The notes beneath the pieces are model-generated. The model had not been told where the DNA came from. It made no database searches and saw only the letters and a list, made by a program, of their open reading frames with translations. Made by a program: the position numbers and the translations under genes. A DNA stretch of 64,000 bases from Castor canadensis (Eukaryota > Chordata > Mammalia > Rodentia > Castoridae): positions 28,258,001-28,322,000 of the forward strand of contig NC_133392.1 in assembly GCF_047511655.1 (NCBI RefSeq). Direction: 5' to 3'. Below, piece after piece: positions 1 through 11,299 of the stretch. Each line of letters starts with the position of its first letter. The stretch's first letter is position 1.

Positions 1-396
1 TTACAGTCAGGAAACTCGAGCCATCAGGAAATGGCTGTCTGAGCCATGACTTGGCATTTTCTTTCTTCCAGTACACTGTGACATGTCAATGTCTCTGCAT
101 CCCAAGTTCTTGGGTGAAGCAATCTGACTGGCCAGTTTCAGTTAGAGATCCACTCATGGTCCAATCAGCCTGGCTTCAAAAGAAGGCTGGGTAACATGGT
201 GCCAGTAAGGCTAGTTAGGGGGCTGGCAGGATGGTATCCACACACGGTTATGTGAGCTGTGTGGACCGTACACTGTGCAGCTTCAAGAGTCCCATTCACA
301 CTATAAACATTGCAAATGTCCTTATTCATAATTAAACTAGCTCAGCAGATGGCAATAAAGTGTGTTGGGAAAGGAACACTTGAATTCTTTTTGCCA

Positions 397-721
397 TTTT
401 TATTTTGGTGGTACTAGGATTTAGACTTGGGGCCTCATACTTGCTTGCCAGGTGCTCTACTACTTAGCCACACTCCAGTTCTTTTTGCTTTAGTTATCTT
501 TTGAATAGGGTCTCTGTTTTTTGGCCCAGGTCCACTTGGATTCTGAGCCTCCTAGTTGCACTTCCCATGTAGCTGGTATGACAGGTGCACCACTATTCCA
601 ACTAATTGGGTGAGATGGGGGTCTTCCTAACTTCTTAGCCTGGCTGGTTTCAAACCGTGATCCTCACAATCTATGCCTCCTGAGTAGCCGGGAGTACAGG
701 CATGAGTCACTATGCCCAGCT
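397..721 (-). repeat. Composite SINE: B1-like plus ID-like (minus)
   Basis: On the minus strand a 7SL-derived unit (ending here as ggcatgagtcactatgccca) is followed by an ID-like tRNA unit and an A tail, seen as T-rich sequence at about 397-405. Both halves are diverged. Confidence 0.8.
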
Positions 722-820
722 TGATTTTTTCTTTTTTTTTTTTGTCATTGACCAGTTTATTTAGTCAAATTATAACATAATAGAGGCTTATATTTCTATA
801 GTGATAAGAACACAGTATGA

Positions 821-889
821 ATTTTTTTTTTCATTTTTCTTTTATTATTCATATGTGCATACAAGGCTTGGTTTATTTCTCCCCCCTGG
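821..889 (-). mobile_element. L1 3' end fragment (minus)
   Basis: The word series tattattcatatgtgcatac, then aaggcttgg and a C-rich run, is the same 3' terminal sequence as the larger L1 at 25419-26391. Only the last 60 or so bases are present, after a T run that is the A tail. Confidence 0.7.
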
Positions 890-1043
890 ATTTTTTCTTT
901 TTGAGACAGGGTCTTGCTATGTAGCTGAGGTTGTCCCTGAGCTTGCTCTGTAGCCCAGACTGGCCAACTCTGTTTCTTTACAATCCCTCTGCTTCAGCCT
1001 CCCTCAGTGCTGGGATTACAGGTGTGTTCCACCACACTTGGCT
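890..1043 (-). repeat. B1-like 7SL-derived SINE (minus)
   Basis: Shows the reverse-oriented B1 hallmarks: gagacagggtcttgctatgt, then gcctccctcagtgctgggat and a terminal ccaccacacttggc. It has no ID unit attached. Confidence 0.8.
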
Positions 1044-1369
1044 TTTCTAATTCTTATATAGGTGTTCTATGGGATATTGATGACCCCAGGCTAGCCTCAC
1101 TCCTCAGCAGGGAAGTGTTTGATAGTTCTAAGACAAGATAGCATGACTTGGTATATTAGTTGACTTCATGATACTATAATGATATACATGAGACAAGCAA
1201 TTTATAAGGAAAAGAAAGTTTGTTTAGCTCACAGTTTTGGAGGTACAAGTTCAAGACCAGGTAACTCCACTGGTTTGGGCCTCCAGTGAGGGCAACATAT
1301 CATGGAAGGAGCATGTGCTGGAGTGAGAGCTCTTATGTGCAGCCAGGAAACAGGGGTGGTGGTGGGGAG

Positions 1370-1483
1370 GGGGGAGCATGACTCAAGTGGTAGAGCACCT
1401 GTTTAGCAAGTATCTGCTTTGCAAGCATGAAGCCTTGAGTTCAAAACCAGTTCCACCAAAACAAAACAAAACAAAACAAAAAA
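1370..1483 (+). repeat. ID-like SINE with internal duplication
   Basis: A-box-like gactcaagtggtagagcacc and B-box-like gagttcaaaaccag are present, with an (AAAAC)n tail. The middle holds an extra copy of the gcaag segment (tagcaagtatctgctttgca), making the element longer than its relatives. Confidence 0.8.
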
Positions 1484-1681
1484 CCTACGCAATACTTTGG
1501 GGCAGAGGGGGCAGGTGGCCCAAATAATGTATACATGTATAAGTGCCTGTAAAAAAAAAAAAAAAAAAGAAATGGGGGTGGGGTGGGGGAGGTGACCAGC
1601 CAGGCACTATAAACCCTTTCAAGGACAACCTCCAATGGCCTAAGAACCTCCTATTAGGAAATATTAGGCCCATCTCTTATT

Positions 1682-1885
1682 ATTTATTTATTTTTTGGTG
1701 GGACTGAGGTTTGAACTCAGGGCTTTGCACTTGCAAAGCAGGCACTCTACTGCAGTCCATTTTGCTCTGGTTATTTTGGAGATGGGGTCTTGCCTAGGCT
1801 GTCTTCGAACTTCCATCCTTCCATCCTTCCAATCTCAGTCTCTCAAGTAGCTAGGATTATAGGTGTGAGCCACCAGCACCTGGCT
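1682..1885 (-). repeat. Composite B1-like/ID-like SINE (minus)
   Basis: The T-rich tail, ID-like unit (ggtttgaactcagggctttg) and B1-like unit ending gtgagccaccagcacctggc appear in the order expected for a minus-strand composite. A short (CCATCCTT)n expansion lies inside it. Confidence 0.85.
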
Positions 1886-2281
1886 ATAGACCTACTTCTT
1901 TAAAGGTCCATAGCACCTACTATTACCACCATCTTGGAGACCAAACTTTTAAGATCTAGACCTTTGGGAGATGCTATCCAAATTCAAACCATAGCAGTTG
2001 GCCGTGCTCCAATGGTATGTTCTACATAGCGGGCGGGTCTGGTGACCTTGATGTCTGGAGCACACATAATCATTCCCTTAATGTGCAGTAATTAGCTATG
2101 AAGCATTCAAGGTTTAGGAAGTAGTTCAAGGCTTTGGAATGAAAGAGGACGAAAGGGAGAACGTGTAGGCTGCAAATGCTGATAAGCCAGGTCCCACACG
2201 AGAGATTCAAGAGCTGCTGTGCAGACCACTCCCAACCAAACCTGCCATAAGACTTCTCTCTGTACCTACCTTGAAAAGCTT

Positions 2282-2400
2282 CATTCATTCATTCAGTCAG
2301 TAGCTATGTGTTGGTTCTATGTTATGGGCTGGAAGCAGAGCAGGAATGAGAGAATCAAGGTCTAGTCCAGTAAAGGAGAGTCATGAAACTGTCATTTATT
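2282..2400 (-). repeat. L2 3' end remnant (minus)
   Basis: (ATTC)n followed by sequence similar to the reverse of the L2 3' end. Strongly diverged. Confidence 0.35.
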
Positions 2401-2883
2401 ACCTGATGGATGTTTTATGAAAGGAGAGGCCCAGGATGTTGGGTGGATGCTTTTATAATAAGGGGGTAAGTGAATAAGCTTATCTTAGAGTTTGGAAAAA
2501 TTGCAGCATGAGTAGGATTCACCTATGTGAAAAGTGAGGAGGGGTAGATGAGGAGGGAGTTATTTAAGCTACACACCAAATTACTGTTAGAAAGAAACTA
2601 AAACACGCAAGGTGTCGTATAAAATAGAAGTTCTTTCTCTGTCCTATAGTGACCTAGGGAGGGGGTGGTTTCAAGACCAGTAGGTGGTTCAGCTCTAGGA
2701 CTTCAGACCAAGATAACAGTGTAGTAAACAAAAGAGACACTTACTTCTTCCTCTCATGTAAAGGGCCTGAGGTAAAGAAAGGCGGGTTTAGGGCAGAAAC
2801 TTTGTTCCATGAAGTCCTTTGGGACTGTATATACCAGAGTTCAATCAGGGAAGCAGGACTACTGAGGACTGCCATGGAATAAA

Positions 2884-3070
2884 TTTTTTTTTTGTGGGAT
2901 TGGGGTTTGAACTCAGGGCTTTGTGCTTGCAAAGTAGGTGCTCTACTGCTTGAGCCACACCTCCAGTCCATTTTGTTCTGGTTATTGTGGAGATGGGGGT
3001 CTCACAAACTATTTAACTGAGCTGGCCTGGAAACTCTGTCCTCTTGATCTCAGCTTCCCAAGTAGCTGGG
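2884..3070 (-). repeat. Composite SINE (minus), 5' truncated
   Basis: T run, ID-like unit with tgcttgagccacacctccag, then part of the B1-like unit ending cccaagtagctggg. The terminal B1-like sequence is missing. Confidence 0.85.
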
Positions 3071-3880
3071 TGTTCCGCTAGAATAAAACATTTTTTATAT
3101 ACATTTAGCTTCCCACAATTTTGGAAGAGAAAGAGAAGTAAAGGTCACAAAGGGGAGATGGAGGATCATGGGAAAATCCACTATCATCTCTCTGAAAACA
3201 CTGGTAAAGGGTAGAGGCTAGAGTTTGTGGTGAAACCAAAAAGCAAAATGTGTCTTGCTTCCTGGAGTGGGAAGGAGAAGGGGGCTACTGTAGAAGTCTG
3301 TGGAAGATTGTGGCTTCTACATAGACACTTCTCACTCAGTACATAGTGGTGGGCCTGGGGTCTCTGATCAAGGCTGATGATGATGAAGAGCTGGACACAC
3401 CGTCAGGAAGAAGAGTAAGAATGAATGAGTACTCCCTGGCACCTTTGCAGCTGTCTCACTGCATTTAGCCATGACAACCTTCAGAGCTGTTTGCTTCCAG
3501 CTTCCAAATCTTGAGCAAATTTCCTTAGGCCAACTCCTACCAGAATCATACAGGAGAAGGTATTCTGGAAAACATAGTTCTAGATTAACCACGGTGACAC
3601 AGACAAAACCATCACAGGGAACCAGGCTTCCTATAGCTCACTGCAAGGTATTCTCTTCAGTAAATCCCTCCACCTGGAACCTCCACAGTGGTGGGTTAGC
3701 CTTGGGGACTGACATTTCAGAAGCAGCGGAACTCAGACTCAACTAAATGCACAATCCCTCCTGACTAAGCAAACTTGTAGGGGGCAGTGACAGAATTAAA
3801 GACCCAGATAGTAGCTCCCTCCCCAGGTATATACCACTGCCAAAGGAATGATGTCCCCGGGGGAATATGAGCTCATAAAG
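3071..3880. other. No gene or recognisable repeat
   Basis: Unique-looking sequence. A 91-codon plus-strand open frame here shows no recognisable domain. Confidence 0.5.
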
Positions 3881-4340
3881 AAAAATAGGACATCTGAGTC
3901 ATGCAATCTCTATAAAAGAAAATCCAAAAAATGAACAATCTATATGAGAGGAAGCAGAATTAATGGACCAGAGAGAACAAGAATTTAAAATAATCCTAAT
4001 AAAAATCCTCCAAGAGAAATGGAGATTATTATAAATTTGAAATAGGAGTGAGGATGTATAAAGAAGTTATCAAGTATGAGAAATATAATAGCTGAAACAA
4101 AGAACTTAATATGTAACTTAAGAGACAAAATAGATTTAGACAGAAAATGAATTCATAAACTGAAAGTAAGATTGGCAAACTCTCCCAGAAATTATCAGGA
4201 ATGAATAAAGAAATGAAATATATAAGGGTAAAATTAATAAATATGAAAGATAGATATGTCTTCAAAATGGAATTTCCAGAGGAGGAGAGGGAAAAATCTG
4301 CAAGTAACTATTTGAAAAAATAATGAGTGAAAGAATTCTC

Positions 4341-4417
4341 AGGGGCAGAAAGTGTAGCAAAGTGGTAGAGTGCTTGCCTAGCATGCACGAGGTCCTGGGT
4401 TCAAGTTCTAACACTTA
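4341..4417 (+). repeat. ID-like SINE
   Basis: The words gtggtagagtgcttgcctag and gaggtcctgggttcaagttc mark A- and B-box-like parts of an ID unit without an obvious long tail. Confidence 0.75.
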
Positions 4418-4909
4418 AAAATTTCCTGGAAATCTTAGAATTTTCCAGAATTAGAGGAAAGTGAAAGATTTCAGACAATACCAACAAGACATATAGGGAA
4501 TAAAACAGTAAGACTTTAACAGAATTTAATAAAGTGAGAGACAAAAAATGTTAAAAGCTTCCAGAAAATTAAACAAGTAAGAAAACAAACACTGAAAACA
4601 ACCCTATACACAGCATAGTAGGAACAAGTATACTGACAATTGTTTTCTGTTTTTCTTCCTTTTACTTCTCAATCTTTCTCTCTCTCACCCAGGTTGGCCT
4701 TGAACTTGCACTCCTCCTGCCTCAGCCCCCAAGTACTGAGCTTTGAACATTTTTTTTCTTTTTGATAGAAATGCTCAATGCAAGAAAAAGAACTTAAGAA
4801 AAGGAACTCTTTTTATATTCATATTAAAAAAAAACTAAAATAAAGTTATTCTCGAGCTTTCAGGCTCTCAGAATGTTAGCTACCTAAAGACTTTGAAAAA
4901 CACCTTTGG

Positions 4910-5052
4910 GGGGATTGAGGGAGAATGATGGAGGGGGAAAATCCAATTAAGATACATTGTAAGCACATGTAAATGTCACAATGAAACCTCACTGTACAAC
5001 TAATATATGCTAATAAAAATGTTAAAAATATAAATAAAAACTAGGGAAAAAA
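4910..5052 (+). mobile_element. L1-type 3' end insertion with target-site duplication
   Basis: A short 3' fragment with caatgaaacctcactgtaca and taatatatgctaataaaaat. It is flanked by GAAAAACACCTTTGG (4895-4909) and GAAAAACACTTTTGG (5053-5067), a near-perfect duplication. The same 3' end recurs at 7271-7400 and 10680-10858. Confidence 0.65.
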
Positions 5053-5179
5053 GAAAAACACTTTTGGAGGAGGTAAACTAGGAGGAAGATAATTAAATCC
5101 TAGAGAATACTAAAAAATGAGAATGGGGGGAACTAAAGTACTTTGCAAGGCATATGTTAATCTAAAATAGGTACAACTA

Positions 5180-5600
5180 AAAGAAAAGGCCCCAAACTAC
5201 ATCCACCATGTGACGGTTAATCTCGACTGCTAACTTGATTGATTGAAAAGCATGTAGGAGACTAATAAAGCACACCTCTGGCTGTGTCTGTGAACACATT
5301 TATTTCCAGAGATGATTAGGTCATGAGGACTGTGACCTAATGAATGGTTTAATCCACTCATGGATTCAAAGTTTGAATAGACTGCTGGGAGGTGGCAGAA
5401 CTGCAGTTGGAGGAAGGAGGTCACTGGCCCTTGTCCCTTCTAGTTCTGGCTCCCCATGCTTCCTGTCCACCATGACGTGAGCTGCTCCACCACACCTTCC
5501 CTGCCATGATGGACTAAAACCTTGAGCAGAGTTTTAGTCCTCCTTTAAGTTGTTTCTGTAGGTATTTTGTCACAGCAATGATAAAACTATTGCACATCAC
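5180..5600. repeat. Unassigned interspersed-repeat-like sequence
   Basis: The stretch from gacggttaatctcgactgct to ttttgtcacagcaatgataa has the composition and end words of a dispersed mammalian repeat, but I cannot name the family. Confidence 0.3.
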
Positions 5601-5794
5601 CAAGCACCAACACTCTAGATGGTACAACATGACAAGGTTGAGTGTGCAAATGGGAGTAATGAGGTCCAGAAGGAGGTGGAAAGATGTAGCCACTGATAAG
5701 CTCAAAATCCAAAATCATTAATAGCCACAATAGGAGTAATAAGCCCAGAAAAAAAGAAAATTAATAACTTTCAAACAAGAGAAAAATCTGTCTA

Positions 5795-5830
5795 ATCACT
5801 TCTCAGCCTTTTGGCTAAGATCAAGTGTAG
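5795..5830 (+). pseudogene. RNU2 (fragment): U2 snRNA 5' fragment (retropseudogene)
   Basis: 36 nt match the first 36 nt of U2 snRNA, with differences near CTTCTC(A/G)G and at position 4. The match stops abruptly at GTGTAG and continues into A/T-rich LINE-like sequence. It includes the branch-point-recognition GTAG but lacks the rest of U2, so it is not functional. Truncated snRNA 5' ends like this arise by LINE-mediated reverse transcription. Confidence 0.75.
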
Positions 5831-6061
5831 AAAATTCTATCCAATAAAATTTATGAAAGGAGAAAAAAATAGATATAGTAAATAAAAAATATGAAATAAG
5901 GTAGATGATATAAAGTATGAATATAATAGCAAATAAGATAAATGTAAATGAGTTAAGTTTATAAATCAAAAGACAATCTCACGTTAAAATAAATAATTAT
6001 TGGATTAAATTGTGTCATTATTTTAAAGAGAGATACAGAAAGTTTGAAAATAGCCCCCCAA

Positions 6062-6165
6062 AAAGCCAGGCATGGTAGTGCATGTCTGTAATCCAGCACT
6101 TATGAGGCAGATATCAAATCTGAGGCCAGCCTGAGCTCAGATTTGTACATTGTACATTGACAAAA
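6062..6165 (+). repeat. B1-like SINE
   Basis: The start gccaggcatggtagtgcatg and the following ctgtaatccagcactt and gaggccagcctgagc are the classic 7SL/B1 order. Confidence 0.85.
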
Positions 6166-6414
6166 TGGGAGTGTCTGAAAGATTGGTCAAGAAAAATAAA
6201 GATGCAGATACATTAAATAAAAACAAGCAGGAATAAATAAGTATGGTCACAATAAAGATTAGAAAAATAGTAAAAGTAATTAATACAATGTGGTATTAGA
6301 TTAGAGATGTAAGTAGACTAGTAAAAGAGAATAAAGAACCCAAATTACATAGATGCAAAAACTGTAAGAGTAAACCAAGTCCAACGGTGCATTTCAAAAA
6401 ATATCTTGATCAAG

Positions 6415-6625
6415 CTGGGCACCAGTGGTTCACACAATCCTGGCTTCTTGGAAGGCTGAGATTGGGAGGACTGTGATTTGAGGTCAGCCTGGGCAAATTG
6501 TTCATGAGACCCTCATCTCCAAAACAGCCACAGCAAAATGGACTGGAGGTGTGGCTCAACTGTTAGAGTGCCTGCTTTGTAAGCACAAAGCCCTGAGTTC
6601 AAACTCCAGTCCCACCAGAAAAAAA
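6415..6625 (+). repeat. Composite SINE: B1-like plus ID-like
   Basis: A B1-like unit starting gctgggcaccagtggttcac joins an ID-like unit (ggaggtgtggctcaactgtt to gttcaaactccagtcccacc) and ends in an A tail. Confidence 0.9.
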
Positions 6626-6919
6626 AAAAGTCATAATCAAATAAGGTTTAGTTGAGAAGCATCTGGCTAATATCAGAAAATTTCTCAATGTAATCCATTC
6701 TATTAATGGACTAAAAAAGAACATCACGGATTTGTCTGTAGATGCATGCAGAAATAGTATTTCATAAAGTTTAATGTATATTTATGATAAAAAGTCTTTA
6801 AAAAACTGGAAATAAAAGAAAACTTCCTAAATTGACAAAGGGTATTTGCCAAAAACCAATAGCAAACACTACCTTTATGGAGAAAAAAATCAGACACATT
6901 GTCTTTAAGAATGGGAATG

Positions 6920-7006
6920 AGAGATGGAGATGTGGCTCAAGGAATAGAATGCTTATGTAGCAAACACAAAGCCCTGAGTTCAAACCCCAATACTGGAAAA
7001 AAAAAA
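6920..7006 (+). repeat. ID-like SINE
   Basis: Runs from gagatgtggctcaaggaata to gttcaaaccccaatactg, followed by an A tail. Confidence 0.85.
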
Positions 7007-7121
7007 GTAATCAAGACACAGATGTCCACTATCATCACTCCTGTGTAACATAATTCTGAAAGCCATGGCCAATGCAATAAAATAAGAAAAAGAAACAAGT
7101 GGTGTAAAGATTAATGAGAAG

Positions 7122-7188
7122 AGTAGAGTGCCTGCTTAACAAGATTGAGGCCATGAGTTCAAATCCCAGTACAACTAAAAAAAAAAAA
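7122..7188 (+). repeat. 5'-truncated ID-like SINE with target-site duplication
   Basis: Begins at tagagtgcctgc, lacking the A-box half, and ends with an A run. It is flanked by direct repeats of about 18 bp (aaagattaatgagaagag) on both sides, so it is a recent insertion of a truncated copy. Confidence 0.85.
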
Positions 7189-7270
7189 AGATTAATGAGA
7201 AGAGACAACCTTCCCCATTTGTAGAAGACAATAATCTACATAGAATTAATAAGCTATTAAGACTGATAAT

Positions 7271-7400
7271 AATGGAGGGGGATAGAAATGTAATGGAGGG
7301 GGTGCACTTGTTCACAGTACACTGTGTACATGTATGGAATTACCACAATGAAACCCCTTTGTATTATTAATGTATGGTAATTCAAAATATAATAAAACTA
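7271..7400 (+). mobile_element. L1-type 3' end fragment
   Basis: Carries gtacatgtatggaattacca, then caatgaaacccctttgtatt, the same 3' terminal pattern as 4910-5052 and 10680-10858. Confidence 0.55.
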
Positions 7401-7465
7401 TTTTTAAAGTTCTAGAAATCCCTCAATAAAGAAACTTATTTAAATTTAAAAAAAAGCAGAAAAGA

Positions 7466-7552
7466 GGGCTGGAGGTGTGACTCAAGCAGTAGAGTGCCTT
7501 CTTAGCAAGTGGGAAGCCCTGAGTTCAAATCCCAGTACTGCAAAAAAAACCA
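7466..7552 (+). repeat. ID-like SINE
   Basis: gggctggaggtgtgactcaa to gttcaaatcccagtactgc, then an A tail: a full-length simple ID-like unit. Confidence 0.9.
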
Positions 7553-8329
7553 AAAACTGATAAGTAGTCACCATTCGACAGCCCCTAATGCAATAAATGG
7601 CTGAGGTGAGGCTCATCAATGGTTGCACAAAACATTAGTGAAAGGTTGCAGTGGAACCTGACACTCATATGGTACCAAAGTATCAGTCCCTAATTATTTA
7701 TTAATTACAAAGGGAAATTGTATGGGGAGAGATCTGGGGGTCTTTTATTTAATCAAGTGATCAAATTTAGCCTGGCTAATAGTGAAATAACCTGACAATA
7801 CAAGCCTCCTGGTATGATGCAGTGTGAAGTCCACAGCATCACTTATGAAACATTTGTGCCAAAAAAGTGTCACCTGAATTTAATCAAGCCTTCATGCTTA
7901 ATGTTAATATTAAATATTAAAGCTGTTGAATATAGGTAGAGGCTAAAGAGGTGTTTATTGTATTATTATCTCAATCTTTTTCTGTATGTTTGAAATTTTT
8001 CAAAATGAATAGATGGAGGGAAAACCTAAGAAACAAAAATTTAGCAATGTCAACTTACAAAATTAACAGTGGTTTTTACTCCAGCATTTATCAGCTATAA
8101 AATAAGATGCTCCATGAAGGCAAAAGAAAATACAAAACATCTAGATGTTGATTTAGGAAAGAATATATAGCTCCTTTATGGAGAAAGAAGACCTTAATCT
8201 CTTAGTTTCTTAAAGGAAAACTTGAACAAATAGACATGGATCAGAAAACAATGTAAAGTTGACAAGTCTCCCCAAATAAATCCAGTCAATTCAATGCAAT
8301 TCCAATTCCAATAAGATTCCAGAAAGAAT

Positions 8330-8418
8330 TTTGTTTTCAGTGCTGAGGACTGAAAACTCAGGGACTTATGCATACTAGGCAAACAAACACTCTACTACCA
8401 AGCTATATCCCTAGTCCC
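8330..8418 (-). repeat. ID-like SINE (minus), diverged
   Basis: The reverse orientation of an ID unit can be read from tcagtgctgaggactgaaaa to caagctatatccctagtccc. Confidence 0.65.
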
Positions 8419-8575
8419 AGAAGGAAATTTTTTAGGAATGCAGCAAGCTTATTTTAAAAGATAAATAGAAAAATAAGAGTTCAGGACTATGTCAAGTTTG
8501 AAAAAGTGGAGGAAGAGCAAGAAGGACATAGCCTATCAGAGATGAAGATTACTACAGAGTAATAAAAAACAGTGT

Positions 8576-8786
8576 TGACTGGGCACCAGTGGCTCACGCC
8601 TGTAATCCTAACTACTCAGGAGGCAGAGATCAGGAGGATCATGGTTCAAAACAAGCCCTGACAAACAGTTTGTGAGACCCTATCTTGAAAAAACCCATCA
8701 CAAAAAAGGGCTGGCAGAGTTGCTCAAGTGGTAAGAGTAACTGCCTAGCAAACTGAGGCCCTGAGCTCAAACCCCAGTGCCACCAA

Positions 8787-8829
<43 letters not shown>

Positions 8830-8832
8830 ATC
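8576..8832 (+). repeat. Composite B1-like/ID-like SINE with (AAAT)n tail
   Basis: Full-length composite: B1-like start gggcaccagtggctcacgcc, ID-like second half ending caaaccccagtgccacc, then an (AAAT)n tail to about 8831. Target-site duplication AAAACAGTGT at 8566-8575 and 8833-8842. It is one of the cleanest copies in the window. Confidence 0.92.
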
Positions 8833-9907
8833 AAAACAGTGTCATTCTGTTACAACAACAGGAATAATCACAAAAACAAACCTTTGTATACACAAGAATT
8901 TTATGTGCAAAAAATGATACATCACAAACCAATGGGGGTATATGGGTAGTTAGAAGAAGAAAACTGGTACATTATATGGCAAAAAATTTGTTATATTTCT
9001 AGCTGTCGCACTGTTCTATGATGAACTCAAGATGTATTGAAAATTCTTATATGAAAGCAAGAGTGTGAATTAAGTAGTAGAAAATGTTCAGGAATGTCAT
9101 TTTGACTTTGGGCAGAGAAGGACTGCTAAAAAAAGAGCCCAAAAGTACCAACGAAAGTTGTTTCGTTTTTTTTTAATGGATGGACTTGACTACATCAAAC
9201 TTAAGGATTTTGTTCCTGAAGGAAACTATATGCAATTAGCAGATGGACAATAGATACAGATTAAGATACGGTACTTACAGTCTAAAACTGGCAAGGTATT
9301 GATACTTAGAATACACAAGAAACTCCTCCAAATCAACAACAAAAAAGACACAGAACCTAATACATAAATGTGGAAAAGAAATAAATCAACGATTCACAGA
9401 AGGGAAACCGAAAATACTAAAACAATAGTGATGCTCCAGCTCACTCCTAATCAGAAGTCAAATTCCCAAGATTGGTAAAAGCTCTAGGTTGGAAGTAATA
9501 GGTGGTAAGGGTGTGGGAGCTGGGAACCCTCACACACTGCTGGGATGAGTGTAGACCAGCGAGCATCCCAAGAGTGAAATGAGATACGTGGCTACTGATG
9601 GGTCCTTCTAGTCACACATCTCAATCAACCAAACCCAGGCCTATGAGGGAACATGTATGGCGTTCCTTCACTGAAGTGCTCTTTGCTACAGCAGAGAATT
9701 GGAGGAGGCGTCCCTAGTTGAATGGGTAAGCCAAATGTGAGAGGTTCATTCTGGGGAGTACACAGATAGCGGTCCAGACGCCATGAATTTGAGACCTCCA
9801 CAGTAACATGGATAAATCGGAAAAGCCATGAAAAAAGTAGGGAATAGCAAGTGATCCGACATGCACACATACAGCATACACACTGGATTTTTCCTTTTGT
9901 TTTTGGG

Positions 9908-9990
9908 TTCTTTTATTTTGGCAGTACTGGGGTTTTGACTCAAGGCCTTGCATTTGATAGGCAGGTATTCTACTACTTGAGGCATGCCCT
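9908..9990 (-). repeat. ID-like SINE (minus)
   Basis: ttttggcagtactggggttt followed by the reverse B- and A-box-like parts (aggtattctactacttgagg). Confidence 0.8.
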
Positions 9991-10679
9991 GTTCTAGATT
10001 TTTCTATATATATCTATATCTAAGGACATAAGCTAAATATAAGGTAGGTGTCGATGACGGAAAGGGGAAATATGATCAGTGATGGAGATAAATAATTTAT
10101 TACTTAAAAGAAACAGGAGAAGGCCTTGTATGATCCTAGCCAAAGCAGCACCCCCTCCCACACACACAGAGGTACATCTTATACTGGGCCTTTGTCTCCA
10201 AAGCTAGTGAATGGAAACAGATTCATAGACTACACTTGGCCCCGGTTGATCCTTTTACAATGGCCCCCAAATGGCTGTTTCCTCTTGCAAGCTCTGGTCA
10301 TCCACCGCCCGCAATTCTTCCCTAATTCCTTGAAGGTACAGGGAATGACCAGTTTGAAAGTCGAAACCAGACTTGATCAAAGGATCTGAAAACTTCCCTT
10401 GAGAATAACGCCAGACACCTTTTTCCTGAGGCCTAGAGAGCTCTTTCCAGAGGGGTCCCCAACATCACTTGCCCTTTCTCGAACTCTCCGCTATCTTGAT
10501 GGGCCTTGGGAGGGACCTGGAGTACATCACACCTAAGGACCTAACCCTTCTCCCTGTTGACACCGACAATGCCCAGCCCCTGGAATGTCCACTAACCTCT
10601 ATCTCCAGCTCGGCCCTTGCATTGGCTCCCCAAAGAATGACTTTTCATTGCAGATTTTAAGGATCTCCCCCATCCCAGA

Positions 10680-10858
10680 AAAGACAGAAAAGTCAAAGGA
10701 AGACTATTAGGGGTATGGAAGGAGAGAAAGGGAGGGCAAGGAGGACTGGAAAAGGCAAGAGGAGGTGATTATGGTCAAAGCACAGTATACGCATGCATGG
10801 AAAAGTCACAATGGGACCCTTTACTCTGTATAATTAATATGCACTAAAAAGTGGGGGA
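10680..10858 (+). mobile_element. L1-type 3' end fragment
   Basis: A purine-rich run followed by gtcaaagcacagtatacgca and ataattaatatgcactaaa. It shares its 3' terminal pattern with the fragments at 4910-5052 and 7271-7400. Sequence from about 10130 may belong to the same 3' UTR. Confidence 0.5.
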
Positions 10859-11299
10859 AAACCCCAATTCCATACTCATAGCCAGCAAGATGCATATAGC
10901 AAGAGGAAGATGGGGTCTCAGTCACCCCCCAACCCCGATTTCAGTTCAGGCCCCAGGGGTATCAGGAAAAGGGAGTTGGTCATGCTACAAACTGGCTGAG
11001 GATCCTTTTGCTCTATTTGGATGAGAATCATGGATAAACAAGTGCAGCTGCCTTAGTGTCAGCAACTCTGGGCTTTGACTGCTAGCAGCCAGTGTTAGTG
11101 GCTCTGCCAGCCACTCTTGGTGGCTTCTTAATTCCTGGCAACTCTAGCTCTTCCAGTGGCCAGCCAGGGCAAGTCCTGCATCTCTCCTACCTTCCCAGCT
11201 CTCCATAGTCTCTTGTTTCCCAGAGTATCTCAGCTCTTCAAAGCACCTCACCTTTCCAGCACTTCTATTGTCTAAGGTCTCGGTTCACGTCTGGTGTTC

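Larger units (their letters stand above)
1151..1997. mobile_element. MaLR-like LTR remnant, split by SINEs
   Basis: The ends (tatattagttgacttcatga at the left, aattcaaaccatagca at the right) and the internal caatttataaggaaaagaaa resemble the MST/MLT class of MaLR LTRs. It is interrupted by a plus SINE and a minus composite SINE. The family assignment is from memory. Confidence 0.45.
3880..9890 (+). mobile_element. Ancient L1/HAL1-like mosaic, heavily interrupted
   Basis: A-rich, G-poor, decayed LINE sequence. Around 6640-6910 and 8030-9880 it recalls mammalian L1 ORF2 in plus orientation, for example the stretch with caattcaatgcaattccaat at about 8285-8304, followed by a 3' portion to about 9880. 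The 3.9-6.4 kb part resembles L1 or HAL1 5'/ORF1 regions less clearly. SINEs and younger 3' ends have inserted throughout. It may be more than one old copy, and no intact frame remains. Confidence 0.55.
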
